DNA from: RFQD01 sp049314515
GTDB lineage: Bacteria; Actinomycetota; Actinomycetes; Actinomycetales; Microbacteriaceae
Assembly: GCA_049314515.1 (NCBI GenBank)
Contig: JBMOEY010000032.1
Span: 1 to 14,790 of the forward strand
Direction: 5' to 3'
DNA: 14,790 nt
The notes beneath the pieces were generated by a model. It made no database searches. It worked only from the letters and a program-made list of their open reading frames with translations, and was not told where the DNA came from. Shown piece after piece: positions 6,048 through 13,649 of the stretch (within the stretch, counting starts at the first letter, position 1; the number at the start of each line of letters is the position of its first letter). Position numbers and translations under genes: made by a program.

Positions 6048-7640
6048 TTATTCGGTGATGTCAACTTCGAGCATGACGTCGGCATCGATGGCCGAGCGCA
6101 CCTTCTCGAGGAGCGCGTGCGGAACGGGCGAATCCACCGTGAGCACACTGAGCGCCTTGCCGCCGAGCTCTTGACGCGCAATCTGCATGCCAGCGATGTT
6201 GATCTTCGCCTCACCAAACTCTTTGCCATAGATGGCGACGATTCCGGGGCGATCGATGTACTGCATCACAATCAGGTGCGCGTCGATAGGGACATCCACC
6301 TCATACCCGTTGATCTCGACAATCTTCTCGGTCTGCTTCGTGCCGACGAGCGTGCCCGACACCGACACCTGCGTGCCGTCACTCAAGGCACCGCGCAGCG
6401 ACAGCACCGTGCGGTACTCGGGGCTCTCTTCGAATGTGAGCGTGCGCACCTCGATGCCACGTTGCTCGGCCAGCAGTGGCGCATTGACATACGACACCGA
6501 CTCGCTGACCACGTTGGTGAAGATTCCCTTGAGCGCAGCCAATCGCAGCACCGACGTGTCGTACTTGGTGATCTCACCACGTACCTCCACGTCCACACTC
6601 AGCAAGGGGCTCGCGTGAGTTAGACCGGAGAAAACTTGACCCAGCTTTTCGAACAGCGGGATTGCCGGACGCACGTACGGGTCGATGACACCACCGGCAA
6701 CGTTGACCGCGTCGGGAACCAGGTCGCCACCGAGCGCGAGTCGCACCGAGTTTGCGACCGAAATACCGGCCTTCTCTTGAGCTTCATCAGTGGATGCGCC
6801 GAGATGAGGCGTGACCACGACGTTGGGTAGCGACAACAACGGTGAGCCGGTCGGCGGTTCGTTCACGAACACGTCGAGGCCTGCGCCGGCGATCTCGCCC
6901 GCGACGAGAGCGGTGTGGAGGGCATCCTCGTCAATCAAACCGCCACGAGCCACGTTGACGATATACGCCGTGTTCTTCATGGCTTTCAGTTGCGGCGTGC
7001 TGATCATTCCCGTGGTTTCGGGAGTCTTCGGCATGTGAATCGTGATGAAGTCACTTTCGGCGAGCAGCTCGTCGAGACTGAGTAAGTGCACACCTAATTG
7101 CTGGGCACGAGCCGAGGTGACATAGGGGTCGTAGGCCACCACACGCATGTCGAACGCCTGCAGGCGGGCGGCAATCAGCGCGCCGATGCGACCCAGACCG
7201 ATAATGCCGACGGTCTTCTCATAGAGTTCCGTCCCGGTGAAGGCGCTGCGCTTCCATTTGCCGTCGGCCAAGGCCGCGTGTGCCGCCGGAATGTGGCGGG
7301 CGAGACTCAAAATGTGGCCTACCGTCAGTTCGGCCGCGGAGACGATATTCGATGTCGGCGCGTTGACAACCATGACCCCGGCCGCCGTGGCGGTCTTGAT
7401 GTCGACGTTGTCGAGACCCACGCCCGCGCGTGCAATGACCTTGAGGTTGGGGGCAGCCTCGATGACCTCGGCATCCACCTTGGTCGCGCTACGCACCAGA
7501 ATGGCCGACGCAGAGGCAACGGATTCGAGGAGAGCCGCACGATCCGTTCCATCCACCGTGCGAATGTCGAAGTCGGGCCCCAACGCGTCAATCGTGGCGG
7601 GCGAGAGTTCTTCGGCAATCAGCACAATGGGTTTGGTCAC
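6048..7640 (-). CDS. serA: D-3-phosphoglycerate dehydrogenase (long ACT-containing form)
   Basis: This enzyme oxidises 3-phosphoglycerate to 3-phosphohydroxypyruvate, the first step of serine synthesis. The 530-residue form has the substrate/NAD core with GLGRIG at about 148-153 and catalytic Arg (NVARGG, about 232), Glu (VNEPP, about 261) and His (TPHLGAS, about 279). An allosteric substrate-binding domain spans about 315-450, and a C-terminal ACT domain begins near 455 and probably binds serine. This layout is the mycobacterial type. I chose GTG at 7640 because it matches the family N-terminus and has TAGAAT 7 nt upstream. TTG at 7646, with AAGG 7 nt before it, is the alternative and adds two residues. 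leuB follows after 25 bp. Confidence 0.96.
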   Translation of the reverse strand: MTKPIVLIAEELSPATIDALGPDFDIRTVDGTDRAALLESVASASAILVRSATKVDAEVIEAAPNLKVIARAGVGLDNVDIKTATAAGVMVVNAPTSNIVSAAELTVGHILSLARHIPAAHAALADGKWKRSAFTGTELYEKTVGIIGLGRIGALIAARLQAFDMRVVAYDPYVTSARAQQLGVHLLSLDELLAESDFITIHMPKTPETTGMISTPQLKAMKNTAYIVNVARGGLIDEDALHTALVAGEIAGAGLDVFVNEPPTGSPLLSLPNVVVTPHLGASTDEAQEKAGISVANSVRLALGGDLVPDAVNVAGGVIDPYVRPAIPLFEKLGQVFSGLTHASPLLSVDVEVRGEITKYDTSVLRLAALKGIFTNVVSESVSYVNAPLLAEQRGIEVRTLTFEESPEYRTVLSLRGALSDGTQVSVSGTLVGTKQTEKIVEINGYEVDVPIDAHLIVMQYIDRPGIVAIYGKEFGEAKINIAGMQIARQELGGKALSVLTVDSPVPHALLEKVRSAIDADVMLEVDITE

Positions 7641-7647
7641 GAGCAAA

Positions 7648-7653
7648 ATTCTA
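7648..7653 (-). promoter_or_regulatory. Predicted -10 of serA
   Basis: TAGAAT (5 of 6 to TATAAT) ends 7 nt before the GTG at 7640, the leaderless geometry seen also at ilvD. The -35 is poor. It lies in the 51-bp gap after the small membrane genes and implies a separate serA-leuB-ilvE unit, with possible read-through from ilvC. Confidence 0.5.
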
Positions 7654-7691
7654 CCTTCGGTGCGTTTGGGTGATTTCTCGTGTGGCTCGGG

Positions 7692-8018
7692 CTAGACGGC
7701 GAACACGACGTCAATGTTCGACCACGCGAGCACCACGTTGGCACCGACGACGGCCGAGATCAACACGGCGAGTATCCAGATGATCACGGACTGCCAGAAC
7801 GACGTTTTGCGCGTGGCAAGCAGTGCCACGATAAAAATGGCGACCGGCGCAAACAGGTCAGTGCCGAGCACCAGCCATCCCACGGGTTGCGGTTGCAACC
7901 CGAGTTGCAGACCAATCTGCAGCATTCCGCTGACGTTGCCGATGCCCTCCCACACGTCGTGCGCGAGCAGCAGTCCAAACACGACGACGAGAATCCAGCC
8001 GCCCACACCGCGCTTCAT
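7692..8018 (-). CDS. Small membrane protein, unknown function
   Basis: The 108-residue hydrophobic protein has three likely membrane spans (about 6-22, 46-69 and 76-100) separated by short loops, with a basic N-terminus (MKR) and Lys/Arg near 70-71. I do not recognise the family. Its ATG overlaps the stop of the upstream membrane gene by 4 bp (ATGA), so the two are translationally coupled and may act together. The longer frame to 8294 is rejected because its extra N-terminus is arginine/histidine-rich out-of-frame sequence of the neighbouring gene. It lies between ilvC and serA. Confidence 0.8.
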   Translation of the reverse strand: MKRGVGGWILVVVFGLLLAHDVWEGIGNVSGMLQIGLQLGLQPQPVGWLVLGTDLFAPVAIFIVALLATRKTSFWQSVIIWILAVLISAVVGANVVLAWSNIDVVFAV

Positions 8019-8464
8019 CGCACCGCCATCGACAGATACGGCCACGGGATGAGCACAATCGTGCCCACCGCGAGCATCATCATGCGCCAGCCGATCGACC
8101 GGGATGCTCCGAGCGCGAGTGTGCCTAAGAACCAGATCACGCCGCCCAGAGTCGCAAGCCAGAGCGATCCCACCCACATGAACGAGCCAAACGGATCTCC
8201 GATGGCGACGGGCGGGTTGAGCGCAACGATGAGCCACGCTACTGAGAACAACAGGTACACACCGGCAAACAAGCCGAACACCACAAGGGCCCACGACGGC
8301 AGTTGTGCACGTTCGTCGGGGTGCATGAGTTCGTCAAACGTCGGCTCGTCGGGCTCCCGCTTGCGGCGCTTGGACGCCGACTTAGCCGACGAAGACGCCC
8401 CGGGCGCGGCGACGCGATCAGGTTTGTCGCCGAGCCAGCTCAGGGCGTCTTCGTCAGAGGTCAT
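8015..8464 (-). CDS. Membrane protein with acidic/basic cytoplasmic N-terminus, unknown function
   Basis: The 149-residue protein starts with a hydrophilic, probably disordered tail (1-55). The tail holds an acidic start, a Lys/Arg cluster KRRKR at 32-36 and DEPTFDELMHPDERAQ. Three likely membrane spans follow (about 57-82, 96-118 and 125-144). No catalytic motif is recognised. It starts 21 bp after the ilvC stop and overlaps the next membrane gene by 4 bp. No Shine-Dalgarno site is obvious. Its position suggests co-transcription with ilvC, but a role in branched-chain amino acid metabolism is only a guess. Confidence 0.8.
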   Translation of the reverse strand: MTSDEDALSWLGDKPDRVAAPGASSSAKSASKRRKREPDEPTFDELMHPDERAQLPSWALVVFGLFAGVYLLFSVAWLIVALNPPVAIGDPFGSFMWVGSLWLATLGGVIWFLGTLALGASRSIGWRMMMLAVGTIVLIPWPYLSMAVR

Positions 8465-8485
8465 CGTGAGACGAGAAGTGCGCGT

Positions 8486-9511
8486 CTAGCGCGCTGCCGA
8501 ACCCTCGGTGTAGTCGTTGTCCTGCGGACGCCATGCGAACATCGCGCGCAACTTCTGACCGACTGCCTCGATGGGGTGCTTGGCACCCTTCTCGCGCAGA
8601 GCCTTGAACTCGGGAGCACCGGCATCTTGGTCGTCAATGAAGCGCTTTGCGAACGCACCCGACTGAATGTCGGCAAGCACGGCCTGCATGTTCTTCTTGA
8701 CGTTCGGGTCAATCACACGCGGACCGGAGACATAGTCGCCGTACTCAGCAGTGTCAGAAACCGACCAGCGCTGCTTGGCGATGCCACCCTCCCACATGAG
8801 GTCAACGATGAGCTTGAGCTCGTGCAGCACCTCGAAGTAGGCGATCTCGGGCTGGTAACCAGCCTCGACGAGAGTCTCGAATCCGTACATCACCAGCTGG
8901 GACGTGCCACCACACAGCACGGCCTGCTCGCCGAACAGGTCGGTTTCGGTTTCTTCGGTGAACGTGGTCTTGATTCCACCCGCACGCAGACCACCGATCG
9001 CAGCCGAATACGACCACGCGAGGTCCCAAGCGTGACCCGAGGCGTCTTTTTCAACTGCCACGATCACGGGCACACCACGGCCGGCGACGTACTCGCGACG
9101 AACGGTGTGACCGGGGCCCTTCGGTGCAACGAGAATCACGTCGACGCCCTCGGGTGCAGTGATGTAGCCGAAGCGGATGTTGAAGCCGTGTCCGAAAACG
9201 AGAGTCTTGCCCGCGCTGAGGTTGGGCTCGATGTCGTCTTTGTAGAGGTGACGTTGCACCTGGTCTGGAGCGAGGATGACGATGACGTCCGCCCAGGCGG
9301 CAGCCTCGGCCGTGGGTAGAACCTTGAGTCCCGCCTCCTCTGCTTTCGCCTTCGACTTCGAGTCGGGCTTGAGTCCGACAACAACCTCGACTCCAGACTC
9401 GTGCAGGTTGAGCGCGTGCGCGTGTCCTTGCGAGCCGTAGCCGATGACGGCGACCTTCTTGGCCTTGATCAGGTTGAGGTCGGCATCCTTGTCATAAAAA
9501 ATCTCAGTCAC
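8486..9511 (-). CDS. ilvC: Ketol-acid reductoisomerase (class I)
   Basis: The 341-residue enzyme isomerises and reduces acetolactate or acetohydroxybutyrate, using NADPH and Mg. It has the Rossmann motif GYGSQGHAHALNLHESG from residue 24, and catalytic H108 (FGHGFN) and K131 (PKGPGH). Metal ligands are D191 and E195 (DLFGEQ) with E227 and E231. Serines at 51 and 53 in the beta2-alphaB loop (LKPDSKSK) fit NADPH preference. The length is that of the short class I form. The start is GTG at 9511, preceded only by a weak AGAGA. It lies 39 bp after ilvN. Confidence 0.97.
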   Translation of the reverse strand: MTEIFYDKDADLNLIKAKKVAVIGYGSQGHAHALNLHESGVEVVVGLKPDSKSKAKAEEAGLKVLPTAEAAAWADVIVILAPDQVQRHLYKDDIEPNLSAGKTLVFGHGFNIRFGYITAPEGVDVILVAPKGPGHTVRREYVAGRGVPVIVAVEKDASGHAWDLAWSYSAAIGGLRAGGIKTTFTEETETDLFGEQAVLCGGTSQLVMYGFETLVEAGYQPEIAYFEVLHELKLIVDLMWEGGIAKQRWSVSDTAEYGDYVSGPRVIDPNVKKNMQAVLADIQSGAFAKRFIDDQDAGAPEFKALREKGAKHPIEAVGQKLRAMFAWRPQDNDYTEGSAAR

Positions 9512-9550
9512 GGTGTCTCTTTCGTTTTTCGTAGGGTTTTCTGTCTTAGG

Positions 9551-10060
9551 TCAGTTCTTGTTCACGCGCTCGGTAATCGACTTACCGCCACGACCGATGG
9601 CAAGAAGACCCGACTGCGCAATTTCTTTAATGCCGAAGGGCTCGAGCACCTTGAGCAAGGCCGACACCTTGCCCGAGTCGCCCGTCACTTCGACAACGAG
9701 CGCGTCGGTGGCGACGTCGACGACGGATGCGCGAAACAGCGTCACCGCTTCAAGCACCTGTGAGCGTGTCGAGTTGTCGGTGCGCACCTTGATCAGCATG
9801 TGCTCGCGTTGCACCGATTGCTCGTAATCGAGTTCGACGATCTTGATCACGTTGATCAGCTTGTTCAACTGCTTCGTGACCTGCTCGAGCGGAAGACCAT
9901 CGACATCGACGACTACCGTGATACGCGAGAGCCCTTCGACCTCGCTGGGGCCCACGGCAAGTGACTCGATGTTAAAGCCGCGGCGTGCAAAGAGTCCGGC
10001 GACTCGGGTCAACAGACCCGGCTTGTTCTCCACGAGGAGACTCAGAACGTGTGTGCTCAT
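9551..10060 (-). CDS. ilvN: Acetolactate synthase small (regulatory) subunit
   Basis: The 169-residue protein has an N-terminal ACT domain (about 4-75; LLVENKPGLLTRVAGLFARR, NIESLAVG) and the C-terminal IlvN domain (about 80-160). It activates the catalytic IlvB subunit and makes it sensitive to valine feedback. The length is standard. The gene begins 12 bp after the ilvB stop and has the best ribosome site in the window (AAAGGAGG, 6 nt before the ATG), suiting the need for a stoichiometric partner. Confidence 0.97.
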   Translation of the reverse strand: MSTHVLSLLVENKPGLLTRVAGLFARRGFNIESLAVGPSEVEGLSRITVVVDVDGLPLEQVTKQLNKLINVIKIVELDYEQSVQREHMLIKVRTDNSTRSQVLEAVTLFRASVVDVATDALVVEVTGDSGKVSALLKVLEPFGIKEIAQSGLLAIGRGGKSITERVNKN

Positions 10061-10066
10061 GTGACG

Positions 10067-10074
10067 CCTCCTTT
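10067..10074 (-). promoter_or_regulatory. Strong ribosome binding site of ilvN
   Basis: AAAGGAGG ends 6 nt before the ilvN ATG and overlaps the ilvB TAA stop by two bases. The arrangement favours reinitiation by ribosomes leaving ilvB. Confidence 0.8.
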
Positions 10075-11848
10075 ACTCTTCCATGTCCCAGGTCGGTGCG
10101 TGGTCTTTCGCGTACTGCACGTAGCTGTTGCTCACACCCTGCGGAACCATCGGCCACACCATGGCGTCGGCACTCACGACGAAGTCGATGAGCACGGGCC
10201 GGTCGTTCGTTTCGAGCGCCAGTTTGATGGCGGCATCCACTTCTTCGGGCTTCGTCACTCGAATGCCCAGCACGCCATAGGCGTCGGCGAGCTTCACGAA
10301 GTCGGGCACACGAATCGTGTCGTGACCCGTGTTGAGGTCGGTGTTCGAATACCGGCCGTCGTAGAACAGTGTCTGCCACTGACGCACCATGCCCAGCGAT
10401 GAGTTATTAATCACCGCGACCTTGATGGGAATGTTGTTGATCGTGCAGGTGGCCAACTCTTGGTTGGTCATCTGGAAACATCCGTCGCCGTCAATGGCCC
10501 AGACCACGCGGTCGGGTTGAGCGACCTTCGCGCCCATGGCGGCCGGAACCGCGTATCCCATCGTGCCGGCACCACCCGAGTTAAGCCAGGCGTTCGGGCG
10601 CTCGTACTTGATGAACTGCGCGGCCCACATCTGGTGTTGACCGACACCGGCGGCGTACACCGCCTCCGGACCACTGAGTTCACCAATGCGCTGAATCACG
10701 TACTGCGGAGCGAGCAATCCATCGGAAGGTTCGGAATACCCGAGCGGATACTCCTCACGCAACTTGTTGAGCTTCGCCCACCAGTCGGTCATGTTCGGCT
10801 TCTTCTTGCCCGCCGTTTCGGTGTACGCCTCAATGAGATCGTTGATGACGTCTTTTGCGTCGCCCACAATCGGCACTTCGGCGTGACGAATCTTGCCAAT
10901 CTCAGCCGGGTCGATATCGACGTGGATGACCTTCGCATTCGGCGCGAACAAAGCCGACTTGCCCGTGACCCGGTCATCGAATCGCGCACCCAGGGTGATG
11001 AGCAGGTCGGCGTCTTGCAGTGCCAGCACCGCAGGTACCGTGCCGTGCATGCCGGGCATGCCGAGGTGGTGTGGGTGAGAGTCAGGCACTGCTCCGCGGG
11101 CCATCAGCGTGGTGACAACGGGGGCACCAACGAGATCAACAAGCTTGAGCAGCTCGGTAGAGGCGCCCGCGCGAATGATTCCGCCACCGATGTAAAACAC
11201 CGGGCGCTCCGACTCGAGAATCAGCTCGGCGGCGGCCTGGATCTGCTTGCCGTGAGCTTTGAGAATCGGTCGGTAGCCCGGCAATTCGACCACGGGAGGC
11301 CACGAGAAATCGAACTCGTTCTGCTGGGCATCCTTGGTGATGTCGACAAGCACGGGGCCTGGGCGACCGGTCGTTGCTACGTGGTACGCAGCAGCCAGAG
11401 TCGCCGGAATGTCTTCGGCTTTCGTCACCAAGAACGAGTGCTTGGTGATCGGCATCGTGATGCCCACAATGTCGGCCTCTTGAAAGGCGTCGGTTCCCAT
11501 CAGGTGGCTGAAAACCTGACCGGTGATGGCCAACAGGGGGACCGAATCCATGTACGCATCGGCGATCGCGGTCACCAGGTTGGTCGCACCCGGACCACTC
11601 GTGGCGATACACACGCCCAATTTGCCCGACGAGGATGCGTAACCTTCGGCCGCGTGACCGGCACCCTGCTCGTGGCGAACCAGAATGTGGCGCAAGTCTT
11701 TGGAATCCATGAGCGGGTCATACACCGGCAGGATTGCGCCGCCGGGGAGACCAAAGACGTCGGCAATGCCGAGTTTTTCGAGGCTGCGAACGACACCCTC
11801 GGCGCCCGTCATTCGGGTGGCTTTGAGAGATGGAGCAGAAGTTGCCAT
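10073..11848 (-). CDS. ilvB: Acetolactate synthase large (catalytic) subunit
   Basis: The 591-residue ThDP enzyme joins pyruvate to pyruvate or 2-oxobutyrate, the first common step of valine/isoleucine synthesis. Seen are the catalytic glutamate E60 in VRHEQGAGHAAEGYA, the ATSGPGATNLV segment, a central FAD-binding domain with LGARFDDRVTG, and the ThDP motif from GDG at 454-456 to NN at 481-482. The ATG at 11848 was chosen over the frame to 11962, which runs into ilvD and is not family-like. AGGA lies about 10 nt upstream. The gene follows ilvD by 49 bp with no attenuator-like hairpin between them. Confidence 0.97.
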   Translation of the reverse strand: MATSAPSLKATRMTGAEGVVRSLEKLGIADVFGLPGGAILPVYDPLMDSKDLRHILVRHEQGAGHAAEGYASSSGKLGVCIATSGPGATNLVTAIADAYMDSVPLLAITGQVFSHLMGTDAFQEADIVGITMPITKHSFLVTKAEDIPATLAAAYHVATTGRPGPVLVDITKDAQQNEFDFSWPPVVELPGYRPILKAHGKQIQAAAELILESERPVFYIGGGIIRAGASTELLKLVDLVGAPVVTTLMARGAVPDSHPHHLGMPGMHGTVPAVLALQDADLLITLGARFDDRVTGKSALFAPNAKVIHVDIDPAEIGKIRHAEVPIVGDAKDVINDLIEAYTETAGKKKPNMTDWWAKLNKLREEYPLGYSEPSDGLLAPQYVIQRIGELSGPEAVYAAGVGQHQMWAAQFIKYERPNAWLNSGGAGTMGYAVPAAMGAKVAQPDRVVWAIDGDGCFQMTNQELATCTINNIPIKVAVINNSSLGMVRQWQTLFYDGRYSNTDLNTGHDTIRVPDFVKLADAYGVLGIRVTKPEEVDAAIKLALETNDRPVLIDFVVSADAMVWPMVPQGVSNSYVQYAKDHAPTWDMEE

Positions 11849-11897
11849 GGGAATCACATTCCTATGAAAGAAAGGGGAGAAGAGACGTATCGGGTTT

Positions 11898-13592
11898 TTA
11901 CCCCGTAATCGCTCCCTCGGAAGCGGAGTGCACAAGGGCGGCGTACTTGGCGAGCACACCACGCGTGTAACGCGGAGGAAGCGGCTCCCAGCCTTGTCGG
12001 CGGGTTTCGAGCTCGTTTGCGTCGACGAGTAAGTCGAGCGTTCGAGCTGCGATATCGACCCGTATCAGATCCCCATCGCGCACGAGTGAGATGGGTCCAC
12101 CATCTACTGCCTCGGGTGCTACGTGGCCGATGCACAGTCCGGTTGTGCCGCCTGAGAATCGTCCGTCTGTCAATAGTAGAACATCTTTGCCGAGGCCCGC
12201 TCCCTTGATGGCTGCCGTGATGGCGAGCATCTCGCGCATGCCCGGTCCACCCTTCGGGCCCTCGTACCGAATGACAATGACGTCGCCGGCTTTGATGGTG
12301 CCTTCCGTGAGGGCGTCCATGGCCGCGCGTTCCCGCTCGAACACACGCGCGGGACCTTCGAATACGTCGAGGTCGAAACCGGCGGTCTTCACGACCGCCC
12401 CGTCGGGAGCCATGCTGCCGTGCAGAATCGAAATGCCGCCGTTGTGGTGCAACGGGTTGTCGAGCGTGCGAATCACGTCACCGTCAATTGCATCAATCTG
12501 CATGTCGGCGAAGTTCTCGGCGACCGTCTTGCCCGTGACCGTGAGCGCGTCTCCGTGGATGAGTCCGGCATCCAGCAACGCCTTCATCACCACAGGAACT
12601 CCACCCACGCGGTCGACGTCATTCATGACGTACCGGCCGAACGGCTTGAGGTCGGCGATGTGCGGAACCTTATCGTTGATGCGATTGAAGTCGTCGAGGG
12701 AAAGCTCGACTTCGGCCTCATGCGCGATGGCCAGCAGATGCAACACGGCGTTGGTCGAGCCACCGAACGCCATGAGGACGGCAATGGCGTTCTCGAAAGC
12801 TTTCTTCGTCATGATGTCGCGAGCAGTGATGCCCTTGGCAATCAGGTTGACGACGGCCTCACCCGAACGGTGGGCGTAGTAATCACGACGACGGTCTGCG
12901 CTCGGCGGAGCGGCCGAGCCGGGAAGACTCATGCCCAGAGCCTCGGCGATCGACGCCATGGTGTTGGCCGTGTACATGCCACCACACGCCCCTTCACCCG
13001 GGCAGATGGCTTTTTCGATGCGCGTGAGGTCTTCGACGCTCATTTTGCCTGCCTTGCACGCACCGACCGCTTCGAATGCGTCGATGATGGTGACGTTCTT
13101 TTCGGTTCCGTCAGAGAGGCGAACCCAGCCGGGCGCAATCGTGCCGGCATAAAGGAAGACGCTGGCCAGGTCGAGGCGAGCGGCCGCCATGAGCATTCCG
13201 GGAAGGGATTTGTCGCAACCGGCGAGCAGCACCGAGCCATCGAGACGCTCGGCATTCATCACCACCTCGACAGAGTCGGCAATGACCTCGCGCGACACGA
13301 GCGAAAAGTGCATGCCCTCATGCCCCATCGAAATGCCATCCGAGACCGAGACCGTGCCGAACTGCAAGGGGTAACCGCCACCGGCGTGCACGCCCTCTTT
13401 TGAGGCCTGCGCGAGTCGATCGAGACTGAGGTTGCAGGGCGTAATTTCGTTCCACGAACTGGCGACACCGATCTGCGGTTTATCCCAGTCTTCGTCACCC
13501 ATTCCGACGGCCCGAAGCATGCCGCGCGCGGCCGCTTTCTCGATACCGTCGGTGACGTCGCGGCTACGTGGCTTCATGTCTGGCTGAGGCAT
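11898..13592 (-). CDS. ilvD: Dihydroxy-acid dehydratase
   Basis: The 564-residue Fe-S dehydratase converts dihydroxy acids to 2-oxo acids in valine/isoleucine synthesis. The likely cluster cysteines are C53 (TPCN), C126 (AGCDKSLPG) and C203 (GACGGMYTANTM). The set of three fits the [2Fe-2S] class. The C-terminal domain carries GRFSGGTTGLCIGHVAPEA. The start at 13592 has no Shine-Dalgarno site but has TAGACT 7 nt upstream, favouring a leaderless mRNA; M6 (13577) is the alternative. It is the first gene of the ilvDBNC block and is divergent from the epimerase-like gene across 57 bp. Confidence 0.97.
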   Translation of the reverse strand: MPQPDMKPRSRDVTDGIEKAAARGMLRAVGMGDEDWDKPQIGVASSWNEITPCNLSLDRLAQASKEGVHAGGGYPLQFGTVSVSDGISMGHEGMHFSLVSREVIADSVEVVMNAERLDGSVLLAGCDKSLPGMLMAAARLDLASVFLYAGTIAPGWVRLSDGTEKNVTIIDAFEAVGACKAGKMSVEDLTRIEKAICPGEGACGGMYTANTMASIAEALGMSLPGSAAPPSADRRRDYYAHRSGEAVVNLIAKGITARDIMTKKAFENAIAVLMAFGGSTNAVLHLLAIAHEAEVELSLDDFNRINDKVPHIADLKPFGRYVMNDVDRVGGVPVVMKALLDAGLIHGDALTVTGKTVAENFADMQIDAIDGDVIRTLDNPLHHNGGISILHGSMAPDGAVVKTAGFDLDVFEGPARVFERERAAMDALTEGTIKAGDVIVIRYEGPKGGPGMREMLAITAAIKGAGLGKDVLLLTDGRFSGGTTGLCIGHVAPEAVDGGPISLVRDGDLIRVDIAARTLDLLVDANELETRRQGWEPLPPRYTRGVLAKYAALVHSASEGAITG

Positions 13593-13599
13593 GCGGATT

Positions 13600-13605
13600 A
13601 GTCTA
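13600..13605 (-). promoter_or_regulatory. Predicted -10 of the ilvDBNC operon
   Basis: TAGACT ends 7 nt before the ilvD ATG, placing the transcript start at the start codon. No good -35 is seen. A leaderless start leaves no room for a leader-peptide attenuator or T-box, so control must act at the promoter. Confidence 0.5.
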
Positions 13606-13636
13606 CGCGTGACCCAACTTCACAGGTTTCTCCCCG

Positions 13637-13642
13637 TAGGCT
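13637..13642 (+). promoter_or_regulatory. Predicted -10 of the epimerase-like gene
   Basis: TAGGCT ends 7 nt before the GTG at 13650. It lies head-to-head with the ilvD -10, the two hexamers being 31 bp apart, so both promoters share the 57-bp gap. The -35 is poor. Confidence 0.45.
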
Positions 13643-13649
13643 CGCAGGC

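Noticed and set aside
10460..11908. 482-residue plus-strand open frame opposite ilvB
   Set aside because: It lies almost entirely antisense to ilvB. There is no family signature and its composition is frame-shadow-like.
12420..13403. 327-residue plus-strand open frame opposite ilvD
   Set aside because: It is antisense to the conserved dehydratase and has no recognisable motif.
3821..13592. Riboswitch, T-box or leader-peptide attenuator for the ilv/leu/ser genes
   Set aside because: The gaps between genes are 56 bp or less, and the upstream regions of ilvD and serA leave no space for a leader if the start-proximal -10 boxes are right. No run of Leu, Val, Ile or Ser leader codons was found.
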